IMG/VR virus record: IMGVR_UViG_3300000367_000007
Span: 1 to 21,222 of that record
Reading direction: 5' to 3' (one strand)
From: a virus
Length of the DNA stretch: 21,222 nucleotides
Below the pieces are notes generated by a model. It worked only from the letters and a program-made list of their open reading frames with translations. It did not search any database and had not been told where the DNA came from. This document shows, in pieces, positions 5,989-16,800 of this stretch (position 1 is the first letter of the stretch; the number at the start of each line of letters is the position of its first letter). The translations under genes and the position numbers were made by a program.

Positions 5989-6221
5989 TATTGCTTTCCT
6001 ATCACTAGATAGTCAGGTCCATTTACTATAAGCCATACAACGTCATCTGGTGCTGGTTGAACATAGCTAGCTAACTTGGTTACGTCATCTATAATATCAT
6101 CTCCCGTGTCAATGGTTAGTTTATCTCCATCTACAGCTGTTACTACGGCCTGTCGTAATTGTAGACAGATATGCTTAGTGCCTATTTTATTAAATCTGGC
6201 CGCATCTTCTATATAGCCCAT
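5988..6221 (-). CDS. Small beta-rich tail-associated protein (OB-like)
   Basis: A 77-residue soluble protein made mostly of short strands: LRQAVVTAVDGDKLTID, then VTKLASYVQPAPDDVVWLIVNGPDYLVIG. The strand pattern ending in GD-V-x-L-V-x-G-x-x-x-V-x-G resembles small OB or SH3-like phage proteins often found next to tail fibre genes. It lies between the tail spike and the holin candidate and is coupled to the latter by TAATG. AGGGA lies some 12 bases before ATG 6221. A minor tail or baseplate role is inferred from fold impression and position. Confidence 0.65.
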   Translation of the reverse strand: MGYIEDAARFNKIGTKHICLQLRQAVVTAVDGDKLTIDTGDDIIDDVTKLASYVQPAPDDVVWLIVNGPDYLVIGKQ

Positions 6222-6275
6222 TTACATAACTTTCCCTAGTTTATGAAGCGATCATAACCGCCCTATGTGTGCGGG

Positions 6276-8198
6276 CTAGGTAAGCGGCGCGTAACGCCAC
6301 GTCCCACCGCTGCGGACATACATGCGGTGGTTGGTCGAGTCGAGGGCGTGCATCCCGTCTCTGGCTCCGCCGGGGAAGTCGGCGTCGACCGGGACACCAG
6401 CCTTGGTGAACATCGACGAGTGGGGAACACCGTCCACGACAGCGTCGACCACCCGTGTGGTATTCACGAACGCGTTGCCGGACCCCTTGCGCCAGTTGCC
6501 GCCGATGACGGTCGCGGCGGCACCATGCACGCAGTGCTGGTGACTGGTGCCGACGGTGCCGCAGTCCAGGAGTGTCACGTCGGCGGTATCCAGTACGGCG
6601 AAGGCCCGGGCGGGGGCGTACGTGGGGGTGATTACCCGAGTGTTGCGGACGAGGCCCTTCATGCCGTCTTTGAGGACGAGGGGGTGGCTGGCGCCGATGT
6701 TGAGGATGTCCACCCCGTCCAGCAGCACGTCATCCATGAAACCTATAAAGGCGCCAGCACCCGCCCCTTTGCCGTTGAAGGTGGAGTTGCGCAGCTTGAA
6801 GTTCTTGCTGTTCGCCGCCACGCCGCCGGTCCAGAGTTGCGACTGGATGAGCAGGACATTGCCGGTCCCCGTGTAGTCGTAGAGGTGGTAGTCCGAAACC
6901 TCCACGTTGCTGGCCGGGCCGCTCAACGCAAACCCGAAGTTCCCGCTTATGCCGCGCGCTTCCACGCCCTGAACGGTGATGTTGTTCACGTTGGGGTTGC
7001 CGTCGAGGACAGCGCTGCCCGAGACGGTGGACACGATCACCCCGGCCCGGGCATTGCGAATCTTCCAGTCCCGCAACGTAATGTCGTCTATGCTATGGAT
7101 GCGCCCGTTGGGCTCAAGGTCGATCCCGGCGCGGGGCAAGGTGCGGTCCACCGTGTCAATGTCAAACCGCGCCAGCACGATCCGCTTGCCCTGCACGATA
7201 GATACGCCCTGTCGCCCACAGCGGACCGCACGGAAGTTGTGCGCGACCAGATCCTCGGTCGGGTACATCTGCGTGACGTTGCCGCCCCCGTCGGTCGTGT
7301 CCTGCCCTCCCCCGATGTAAAGCGCGTCGGTGTAGATGTCGTGCGCCCACACGTCGTCGATCGCTCCCTTGACCACCCCTGACCAGCGGATGCCGAAAGC
7401 GTTGCCGTCACCGGGGACGTCAGGCCAAGTCGGGCGGCCTTGCGCGTCGGTGTTCCCAGCGGCGATCTCCGTACGGTTGCCGTCGAGCGTCAGGTTGGCG
7501 ATGGACACGTCGTGGATCTGCGCCTGCTGGTTCGTGGAGACGCTTCGCAGGATGCTGTAGTGCGCGACCCCGCTGGGGTTCTCGATGCCCAACTTCAATA
7601 CGCTGTCAGGCCCCTTGCCGGCGATGTGCGTGCCACCGTGGAAGATCAGCGGCAACACGCGGAACGGGTCAGACGTGGGGATCTCGACAGCGCCCAGGCC
7701 GGCCGCGCCGATGTCGTCAAGGATGCTCTGGATGATGGCGTGGTTCTCGGTGGCGGTCTTGCCAGGCGAGGCCCCGCGCTGCGCGATGTTGATTGGCGAG
7801 TGGATCAGCGGGACGGCGTACGCCTCGATAGCGGCGTCTGCATCCGGTTTCCGCACGAAGCCTGTATCTGGATGATTAGCGTCTGAGCGAAACTCTGCAT
7901 CAATTGCGGTAGGTAGTGGATGCCATTTTGTAGGGCTCGTAGTAGGTTTATCGCCGGTAGTTGTGACTAGTGAAACGAAGTATCCTCCGTCATCATCCAC
8001 AATCATACGTGGCGGATATTCCGTGTTTGCATCCCACTCTACAGGACTAGCTAGTACCCATCCTTCGGCCGCAACAATATCAAGTACAGCGCCGACAACA
8101 TCGGCTATACCTTGCTCAATACGTTTTAACTCTTCAGCAGTTATAGGAGTATCAAGTTGTGGAAAGTTTACCCAATCTTTAGTGTTAAAGACTACCAT
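6276..8198 (-). CDS. Tail spike / receptor-binding protein with right-handed beta-helix
   Basis: Likely the receptor-binding or polysaccharide-degrading spike of the tail. Residues 1-113 form an anchor (NTKDWVNFPQLDTPITAEELKR...) followed by a linker; from about 130 the sequence is repetitive short strands with Asn and Gly turns (DVSIANLTLDGN, ITLRDWKIRNARAGVIVS, VLLDGVDILNIG), typical of pectate-lyase-like parallel beta-helices. The end (LDSTNHRMYVRSGGTWRYAPL) resembles a small C-terminal fibre domain. AGGAG stands seven bases before ATG 8198, which overlaps the hub stop in TAATG. Base composition jumps at about 7860: the N-terminal part matches the neighbours, the rest is strongly GC-rich. 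This fits module exchange of the host-recognition domain. Catalytic residues cannot be assigned by eye. Confidence 0.85.
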   Translation of the reverse strand: MVVFNTKDWVNFPQLDTPITAEELKRIEQGIADVVGAVLDIVAAEGWVLASPVEWDANTEYPPRMIVDDDGGYFVSLVTTTGDKPTTSPTKWHPLPTAIDAEFRSDANHPDTGFVRKPDADAAIEAYAVPLIHSPINIAQRGASPGKTATENHAIIQSILDDIGAAGLGAVEIPTSDPFRVLPLIFHGGTHIAGKGPDSVLKLGIENPSGVAHYSILRSVSTNQQAQIHDVSIANLTLDGNRTEIAAGNTDAQGRPTWPDVPGDGNAFGIRWSGVVKGAIDDVWAHDIYTDALYIGGGQDTTDGGGNVTQMYPTEDLVAHNFRAVRCGRQGVSIVQGKRIVLARFDIDTVDRTLPRAGIDLEPNGRIHSIDDITLRDWKIRNARAGVIVSTVSGSAVLDGNPNVNNITVQGVEARGISGNFGFALSGPASNVEVSDYHLYDYTGTGNVLLIQSQLWTGGVAANSKNFKLRNSTFNGKGAGAGAFIGFMDDVLLDGVDILNIGASHPLVLKDGMKGLVRNTRVITPTYAPARAFAVLDTADVTLLDCGTVGTSHQHCVHGAAATVIGGNWRKGSGNAFVNTTRVVDAVVDGVPHSSMFTKAGVPVDADFPGGARDGMHALDSTNHRMYVRSGGTWRYAPLT

Positions 8199-9334
8199 TA
8201 CTTACTCCTTTTACTACGTACACCTATGTTGAGTGCCTGTGTTGACTCTAGCGGCATAGTGAACTGGTCAATAATGTAGTTGGCGTCTACGCCAGTACGT
8301 TCACGCCAGATATGTATGACGTCCCCTATCTCGTGACCAGGATGCACTATGGAGATAAGCCTAATAGTCTCTTCGATGCCTAGTACCTGATGCAGCCTAG
8401 CTCTGGCTAGTTCATTAGCCTGGGCCTCAGACCTGACATAAGGGGATGACATGAATGTAGGAATATCACCATAAGGCCCGTGTATATAGGTCGGAGAGGT
8501 AGGGTCGTCGTCTACTGCCTCACCCTTTACGGGTTCTTCATTTGATGTAGACTCACCACGAACTACTACATGGTTGAATGCCTCATCATCACTAAGCCTG
8601 CGATCTACGAACAAGACCTGATTAGGTCCATCATCTGATTCGTGATAGTGGAAGTGTATGAAGTTATTGCTGAGTGACGGTACAGGACGCAAGTAGCAGA
8701 TACCGTCTACACCAAAGTAGAGATCCATACCTATTGACTCAGCCATACGTTGCCCAGCAGACCAAGCATTGCCTCCACCAGTGTCTCCACTACCTCCGAA
8801 TACTAGCTGAGGCGTAAGGAAGTTTGTTGGTGTGAAGTCGAACTGTGTGCCTGGACGCATAGTGGATATCATATCTTGAATAGCAATACCGTAGTTACTA
8901 GCCACAGGGACAACGTAGTTTCCTACGAACCTTCTACGAGTTACGTCCCTAGCCCTGTCGTATCCTACTACTTCCAGGAAGTACCCTTCACGACTGTCCG
9001 ATATGTTAACGTCAGCCATATCGAAGATACCCTGTGGTACGAGTTCTACTGTGTCATCATCAAACCTCACACCACGAAATACATGAAATTCGTTCCGTGC
9101 AAGTGGGTGAAAGATGTCGTAGACCTCACGCGGTGTAAGATCGCCAGTATAGTCCATAAGTCTAGCTGTAAATCTACGCCGGATTTCCCTATTATCGTCT
9201 ACACGGACAAATCCAGCCTCGACTTTGAGGTCATCCTTAATAAGCTCACCGTCAGGAGAGTAAACATGCACAGCAGATACAATAGTATGAGTGTATCTTA
9301 CTGCTTTGTTAAGCTTATCACTAACTGGGTACAC
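8198..9334 (-). CDS. Tail hub / minor tail protein (resembles DUF5047 proteins)
   Basis: A 378-residue structural protein, probably part of the tail tip hub. The N-terminal half is beta-rich (HTIVSAVHVYSPDGELIKDD, FTARLMDYTGDLTPREVYD, EVVGYDRARDV), the middle has a Gly-rich loop (VFGGSGDTGGGNAWSAGQR), and the C-terminal part (ELARARLHQVLGIEETIRL, HPGHEIGDVIHIWRERTG) looks like the closing barrel of gp27-like hubs. It recalls proteins annotated as DUF5047 in Streptomyces phages. Start GTG 9334 has GAGGT eight bases upstream and overlaps the previous gene by 14 bases. Position after the distal tail protein and before the spike supports a hub role. Confidence 0.75.
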   Translation of the reverse strand: MYPVSDKLNKAVRYTHTIVSAVHVYSPDGELIKDDLKVEAGFVRVDDNREIRRRFTARLMDYTGDLTPREVYDIFHPLARNEFHVFRGVRFDDDTVELVPQGIFDMADVNISDSREGYFLEVVGYDRARDVTRRRFVGNYVVPVASNYGIAIQDMISTMRPGTQFDFTPTNFLTPQLVFGGSGDTGGGNAWSAGQRMAESIGMDLYFGVDGICYLRPVPSLSNNFIHFHYHESDDGPNQVLFVDRRLSDDEAFNHVVVRGESTSNEEPVKGEAVDDDPTSPTYIHGPYGDIPTFMSSPYVRSEAQANELARARLHQVLGIEETIRLISIVHPGHEIGDVIHIWRERTGVDANYIIDQFTMPLESTQALNIGVRSKRSK

Positions 9335-10883
9335 TGTCTACCTCTATAACATCTACCTGTACTTGCCTGTAGATAGGATCGTTCATATTCTTTACTTTGT
9401 ATCGTACAGGAGAATCAAATGTCATAAACCATGCACCATTAGGCATAGGAGCTTGCAGGAACAAGACTCGTTGTGAGTCCCTCATTTCTACAAACTCATC
9501 GTAAGACTCATTACCTATGAATCCCATAGTCAAGGGGAACTTATCCCCTCTAATAGAGTCCTTTACAACTATCTTGTTGGTCTTACGCCTATCCCCTACC
9601 TGCCCTAGTGGATTAAAAGCTGCTTTATCCTCACCGGACTCTATATCTAACTCTTGTTGCTCTATGTCTAAGTAAATATACTCCATACTCTCAATAAACA
9701 GATTTTTCAGAATCCATTTCTTTAATTCTACTGTCGTGCTCTTAATGTCAGATGCAGGGCCTACTAGAGTGCCATCACTACGTACTCCTCTTACTCTGTA
9801 GAACATTTCTCTTTTGGGAACAGGAGTATAGTCTACGACCAGTACAATCTCTATACCACTCCCAGGAAATGTACTATATCCTGGGTAAGTTTCAGTACCG
9901 GGATAAAGAACCAATCCTACGTCAGCACCATAAGGACTACCAGTTAAGTCTCTCCATGGCCCATCAGAACTTTCAGCCCTTTGAACTAAGAACTCTTCTG
10001 CCTCATTATCCCCTATTCCGTGTTCAATAGTAAGACCAATTAGACCTAATTCATGGTCGGGCGACACACTTAGTATAGGAGCTGGGGGAACTGGAGCATC
10101 TACAGTAAACGCCTGTTCTTCCCAATCAGACCAGAGTTCTGTTGATCCTCCCCAATTGGACTTGACACGAAGTCTGAGAGTATAGCTACCATTAAGTAGA
10201 TGAGTAGGCAAATTGAATTGAGTTACTCTACTCTTGACTACACCACTTGACCATATGACAGTTGATCCCTCTAGAATCTCTGCCTCATAGCCCAACTGCT
10301 CAAACCATTGAGGACACTCAAAGTCCCAGTCAATTGTTGGGGATGTTACATTGATGGTTCCTGTGGGACTGACTATCGTAGCTGACGGAGGCTCGAAGTA
10401 TTCGACGTCCAGGTATGTCTCTAGTACATTCAGTTCGTTCTGACCGCTAGCACCAGTCGCACGCAAGGTCTGTACCATGGCATTGACCATCTCATGCGTA
10501 TAAGACTGTCCATTAGGAGTAGACTGGTACCATGGACCTGTTTGTGTTGAAGTTGTATTCATAGACACAACAAACTCATCAAACCGTGAGCTAACTGCAT
10601 CAGGATGCAGAGTGCCTACCTTTAAGATTATAGCAGGAGTCTGCTGTGTAGCAACGCTTCTAGCCCTAACCCTAGTACGAATAGCTCTAATAGGCAGATT
10701 AGCAACAATACCAAGATCCTGTAACCCTAACCGAAGTTCGGCCTGGTTAGAGTCTATAGTTTCTAGGGCACGAGCATATGTGTTGTCGTCGTCGTCTGAT
10801 AGAACTTCATGGTAAGAAGGACCCTCACGAGTCCAAAGACCACTCTGTATCGTACTATCGGGACGGAGGGTTACAATAGCCAC
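9321..10883 (-). CDS. Minor tail protein with two fibronectin/Ig-like domains
   Basis: A 520-residue tail protein. Residues about 1-160 form a beta-rich domain, followed by two beta-sandwich repeats: about 166-265 (ATIVSPTGTINVTSPTIDWDF to WEEQAFTVDAPV) and about 268-390 (PILSVSPDHELGLIGLTIEH to YRVRGVRSDGTLVGPASD), both with fibronectin type III or Ig character. The last 130 residues (VVKDSIRGDKFPLTMGFIGN, FMTFDSPVRYKVKNM) look like a distal tail protein barrel. Start GTG 10883 overlaps the tape measure stop (TAGTG) with AGGAGG eight bases upstream. Its place directly after the tape measure gene is where distal tail proteins normally lie. Confidence 0.78.
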   Translation of the reverse strand: MAIVTLRPDSTIQSGLWTREGPSYHEVLSDDDDNTYARALETIDSNQAELRLGLQDLGIVANLPIRAIRTRVRARSVATQQTPAIILKVGTLHPDAVSSRFDEFVVSMNTTSTQTGPWYQSTPNGQSYTHEMVNAMVQTLRATGASGQNELNVLETYLDVEYFEPPSATIVSPTGTINVTSPTIDWDFECPQWFEQLGYEAEILEGSTVIWSSGVVKSRVTQFNLPTHLLNGSYTLRLRVKSNWGGSTELWSDWEEQAFTVDAPVPPAPILSVSPDHELGLIGLTIEHGIGDNEAEEFLVQRAESSDGPWRDLTGSPYGADVGLVLYPGTETYPGYSTFPGSGIEIVLVVDYTPVPKREMFYRVRGVRSDGTLVGPASDIKSTTVELKKWILKNLFIESMEYIYLDIEQQELDIESGEDKAAFNPLGQVGDRRKTNKIVVKDSIRGDKFPLTMGFIGNESYDEFVEMRDSQRVLFLQAPMPNGAWFMTFDSPVRYKVKNMNDPIYRQVQVDVIEVDSVPS

Positions 10884-13800
10884 TAGCCCATCCTCCTGTC
10901 CCGTTCAATCTCTTCAATGAGGTCGTGAATGCCCTCTTGCACAGCTTCCTTAACCTTATCCATTGAGTCCTCACCAACAGGGCCTTCAAATGTTATCTGT
11001 ACTGCGCCTTCACTAATGATAATCTTAGTCTCTGTAGCAGTACCACCACCACTACGCCAGTTACTAGGCAGAGGGACTATGGCTTCATCTGTGCGGCCCT
11101 CAGCGACTCTGACAATGGTACCACCAGGGCGCTTGAGCGCAATACCACCAGTAGCAAGACCGGCAATTCTGTCCACAGAGCGTCGTATATCATTGAAGGT
11201 TCTACGACCACTGATAATATCGTCAATAATACGTGCCACCCGTTGTGCCCAAGTCTCGCCAGGACTAGCACCCTCTAGCGCGACTCCACGATTCCTGAAT
11301 ATATCAGTGATACGAGCGGCAATACCGCCTATGTTACCCTCTGCCAAGATTCTGCGATCTACACCACTATGAGCGGCTACAACACTAGCCATACTAGTAT
11401 TGACCTTATTAAGCTCTCGTACAGCTAGTATCATCTCATTGATAGCGTCTGTGCTTACTCCTGCTTGCTCACCGATAGAACGGAAGAATCTCAGAGCTTC
11501 CGGTTGCAGACCGTTAAGTGCTTGCGTAGCATCCATGACTCCTATGATCGCAGCCATGTTAGCTAGCTCTGCGTCAGTTACAGCCCTAACAGCACCCTCT
11601 AGCTCGTTCTCCTTATTCCTTAACTCTTCGCTAAGCTGAGTCATTCTCTCCTGTGCATCATAGTATTCGGGAGAGAAGTCCAACCGCTCATTGTACGCAG
11701 TAGTCAGATCACGCTCTGCAAGAGCAAGTTCTATTTCCTTAAGGCGTAGTTCCTCCGCTGTTACAGTGGCTCCCTCATTAAGCTCAGTCAGACGCTCCCT
11801 AGCTAGAGCAAGTTCAATCTCAGCCATACGGAGTTCTCTAGCAGTAGGAACAGCAGTTGCCCGAGCCTCAGTTAGAGCCTGCTCTGCATCCTCTACACTC
11901 TTAAGTTTGTTAGCACGCTCTTCCTCAGTCTTAGCAAGTTCGACCTGTGCGTCAGCTAGATTAGCCTCAGCCTCGTACTTCATAAGCAGGCGAGCTACTT
12001 CATCATCAACAGAAGGTAGAATTCTGTTGACTCTAGCTAGCTCAGCCTGCGCCAAGTTAGACTTAGACTGAGCAGACTTGAACTCTGCATCAGCAACCTT
12101 GAAGGTAGCCTGAGCCTCATCAAGTCGTTGCTGCGCCTGTTGTATAGCAGAGTCGTCAGGTTGAGCATCACGCATCTCTTCGAGACTACGTGCAAGGTCT
12201 TCGACTCTAATCTCTTGCTGAAGGATCGCCAACTCATCTGCGATGCCGACCACAGGGGACCGCATATCTTCGAGTTCTTGTCTTATGTTTCTGACACGAA
12301 CCTGAGCATTGATCCATGCCTGCTCAGATTCAAGACTCATCTGCCGTCCTTGCATAGCAGCGAGCATGAACTCTTGTTTGGCCTCGTAGTGAGCCTGCTT
12401 CAATTGCCCTATCTCATCACCAATGATGCCTACCTGTGCTCTGGCATCCTCTAGATTACGCCTAGCCTGATCGAGTCCTTGTACCGCTCCTACAGCGTCA
12501 AGTATGATCCTATACTGATCTTGTACCAGCACACCCTTACCAGGCTCACCAGGAGTCCTGATGACCTCGAACATGGCATCTCTAATGAGAGCATTGATCC
12601 TGTCCAGAGGAATGACTGCCTCTGGCCCAGCCTCACCGATCAATGCATTCATTGGGCTGTTAACTATACCGCCCTGAGCCATTGCCCAGTGGTTGTGGTC
12701 AAAGTGCATCGCCCGTGTGATGCCGGTATAGAAGTGGTGCCGACCGTTCTTGATCTGCGTCGCACCACTAAGGCTAAGGATGAGTTCCTTAGTCTGTGCA
12801 AAGTAGTTGTCAGCAATCCACTTGTTAACGTCCAGGCGGGGTGGGATGTCAACAGCGCGGCCCATACCGTGATACGAGGGGTTCCCTGTGGCTGTAATGG
12901 CCCCCGGCCGGAAGCCTGAGTACAGGGGCAGACCGGGGAACCTGGTGTGCAGAGCGGCCATCATACGGGCCACACCGGGTGGCTGTCCGTCTATACCCAA
13001 TAGTTGTGGAGCAAGGTTCTCTTCCAGCCATTCGACTACTTTTTCACGTAAATAAGTAGCTGTTTGCGTACCTGCATGTCCGACCACAGGGCCTCTGTGA
13101 ACGAAGCTCGGTACCTTCGGTACGTCATCTACAGAAGCGAATCCGCCGGTCTGGAATCCTGGGATATCAAGTTCGTGTAGAGTCTGTGGATCAAGCTTCC
13201 TAGCTATTTCCTTACGTACAACAAGCTCACCAGGCTCCAACATAGCAGGGAATATGTCCCCACCACCATATCCAGGGATCTTTCCGCCGGTATGTAGATT
13301 GGTTATAGGCTGTCCTGATAGCCAACGCTTCTGTGCTAGGGTTACTCTGTCCCTACCCATACCTTCCAGTACGGGGTTAATGCCATCGGTTAGCGCGATA
13401 CTAAACTGACCAGCTATCCTGTGAACATCTCGTACACCTATTCCTAGTTGCTTAGCCAACTCACCGGCGGTAGCCTTACCACCAGACTTGGCATTAGCCT
13501 CCATCAAGCGCATACCTTGATTGAAGTCAAACAAGCCTGTAGATATACCTTCAGAGATAGCAGTAGTCATGCCCTCCTTCAAGGCATCCATCTGTGCTAC
13601 TGCCTCATTACTAGTACGCTCTGCACTACTAGTAAGCATTCTCTCCAGCTCTAGGAACTCTTCGTGGCTAGCATTAGCCATAACATGCATTGCAGCAGGA
13701 GCATCTTCGCCCATATCGTTGATTATATCAATAACATGACTAGCGCCGCGAGCAATAATAATCTGCATATTAGTCATGTAGTCGTTATGGGCTTCTTCCT

Positions 13801-16800
13801 GCTTTCTAAGAATATCAATCCATGCTCCGGCTACAAGATCAGCGTTCTTAGTAGCCTCCTGGAACATGTCATTGAAGGCGTCCTCAGTTATCTTACCGCT
13901 CTCTAGTGCTTGCTTATGGGTATCTCTGAGAGCTTCCTCAATTCTTCCCATAGACATACCAAATGCGGCTTCTACGTCATTAATATCCTCTAGTACAGAC
14001 TTAAGTAGTTCAGCGGAAGGGCTAAGATCATCGAATGCATCCTCTGCCGACTCTACCGCACCAGCCATGCCAAGTGCTTCTCGTGCAACATCTTGCATGT
14101 CATCAGGAAGTTGCCCAAGAACTGTCTGTACGCCTTCGCTAGCAGAGATGATCTCTTTAGACCTAGCTATTATTACAGCATCAGCAGCGTCCTTTGGGCC
14201 GCCACGACGCTGCATGGCTATCAAATCGCCCATAGCCTTGTGGACGCCCTCAGAAGCTCTTAGACGATCTACGAAGGCATCAGTACCCTGTGCCATAGCA
14301 GCAGGCTCACGCTGTATAGCAGCCTGTAGCTCACGTGAAGCAGCACTCAGTCGACCATACTCTGTACGCCCAGCAAATAAACTAAACTTGAAGCGTTCCC
14401 AAGCTCCGCCACTAACTTGTAGCTGTCTATTGACCTTAGCCTGAGCCTCTTCATTACCGTACATTGCGTCGGTAAGGTCTTTAAGAGCTACACCAAGCTC
14501 GTCCGCCTGGTCAGCAAGCCCACTATCCTCTAGCCTATTGATGAGTTGTGCTCTATTGAGACTATCAATAGCATCAACATTTGCTACGATAGCATCTCTA
14601 TTAGCATACAGGTTATCGCTGTAACTCTTAGTAGCGGACTCAAGTTCTCTCTGGCTGGAACTTAGGCGACGACTTATCGCAATGTAAGCTCCTATAGCTA
14701 CAGTAAGGGCTAGTAGTATAGGATGACGTCTGGCAAGTGTTAATAGCGCACCATTAACTGCTACTAGGCCCGCAGTAAGTGCCTTAAGTCCGGCTATACT
14801 ACGAGATACTATAACGGTTTGAGCTAGAAGTGAGGCGTTGGCTATAGCTATGGCCGCAGCTAGTGCCCCCATTATAGCTATAGCAGCCTTGCTACCTGCA
14901 TCAAGCTCTCGCCACCAAGTTATAACTCGTTGTATTGCAGCAGATACTTTATCCCAGTGTATAACCAGTAGGACTAGAGCAGCAACTACAGCACCAATGG
15001 CGAGTGGGATACCAACACCCATACCTGCGGCTACTAGTACCGTCTTAAGGATTCCCGCCTGCGCCGGTAGAGCAGCGGTAGCAATACCCATCATACCAGA
15101 AGTAATGAGCGCAAGAACACCAACAATGAGTGCTGCCGCACCACCAGCAGTTGTGGCAATACCTCCCCACAGGGCAAAGCTTACAATGTTGGCTTTAGTC
15201 TCACTGTCTAGAGCTTCCCACTTGTCTACGAGATTAGTAATAGCACTTATAAGCATAAGCTTAATAGGCAGGACTTCTTGACCTATAGTGAGCTTAAGAG
15301 CCTCTAGTCTGTTGTTATAGATACCAAGAGCAACAGCAGGCTCATCCCAGGCAAGAGTTAGCGTCTTAGAAAACTCGCCGTGACCATCGGTGATCTCTTT
15401 GACAAGTCTGTCTAGCTCATCATAGTTCTTTAGTGCTAGGTCCCAGAACCTACGTGCCTGAATCCTGTTACCAGCACCCATGAAGATTTGGTGTAGTGCA
15501 GCGGTACGCTCAGGCCCACTAAGACGCTCTGTTACTCTATCCGCTTCCTTAAGCATGTTCTGATACTTCTGAGACTCGTCACCATCAAGAGGTGCTAGAG
15601 CCTGCATGACACTGTCTATCCCTGTAGGATCAAGACCTTCAAGGTGTCTACCGAAGTCTACGACAATATCGTTAAGCTGCCGCATCTCACCCGTGACACT
15701 ATCCCTGATCTGAACGCCCATACGTTCCAGCCGTGATACAACTCTGGCCTCAGAGATTAGTTCTAGTGCTCTGGCAGCAGAAGTGGCTGCCATTTCAGCA
15801 CTAAGACCCTGCCTAGTCAGAAATGCGAGCATCCCACCTATCTGCTCGATTTCCTGACCTGCCCTAGTAGCGGCAGGGATGACCTTACCAATGTTAGTGG
15901 AGAGGTCCTGGTAGGTCAGGGCACCCCACTTAACAGTGTTAAACTGCATATCCTGGATACGGGTAAGTGTCTCTGTGGTCTTAGCCGCACTACTAACATC
16001 CATCTGATATGCGTTAATCATAGCGATGCTAGATCGAGCAGCATCAGTTATCTTAGCATTACCTACGACTGCTTCGTCAGCGAAACCTCTAACAAGCTCA
16101 GTAGCGTTAGTGAGGTCTACATCGAGTGCAGAGAAGGTGTAGTAGAAAGTTTCTTGTAGTTCCTCAATAGGTACAGGTACTTCTCTAGCTACCTTTAGGA
16201 CTGCATCTCCGAGATCTTCCACAGAGCCCTGGAAGTCCTTAGCCACAGAGACAGCTACGCGGTTCTGATTACTAAACTCAGCAGTAGCATCAGCAGCACT
16301 AAAGAAACTTTTTGTTACTCTAGCACCAACCATGCCGATGATACCACCAGCAATAATGGCAGACTGACCTACACCAGCGAGCAGTCCTTGTGTCTGCTGT
16401 ATACGCTGGTTATATGCTTGTTGTGCCGCAATGTTATTTCTTACATTAGCTGATCTTCTTTGTTCTGCGGCCTTATCAGCATCAGCAGTTCTATTGATAG
16501 CTGCTATACGTCTAGCAGCAGCTTGATCCTCACTTCTAGTCATATGCCGCAGCTGATTATCTGTGGCAGTTATACGCGCCCTTGCGGCATTCCTTGCAGC
16601 CTCTATCTCTTGCCTATAAAGCCCTAGTCTTTGCCCATGTTCTGATGCAATCCTAGAGTTCCTAGTTATTTCATACTGTAAAGCCTTCTTATGGTCATTA
16701 CTAAGAACTCTACCTAGAGATATCTGCTCCCTAATTTGTGCGTTACGAGTATTGAGATTCTTTATAGCCTGTTCTTGTGGGCGCATGGCTGCACGATGCG

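Noticed and set aside
6267-7382. Plus-strand open frame of 371 codons opposite the tail spike
   Set aside because: It lies antisense to a convincing beta-helix protein in GC-rich DNA, where long antisense frames are common; the product is rich in Val, His, Gly and Asp with no fold, and it has no operon context.
8876-9349. Plus-strand frame of 157 codons opposite the hub gene
   Set aside because: Composition is not protein-like, and the opposite strand has a coherent structural protein with good start signals.
13866-14444. Plus-strand frame of 192 codons opposite the tape measure gene
   Set aside because: Ser- and Ala-rich antisense shadow of a well-supported gene, without a ribosome binding site or neighbours on that strand.
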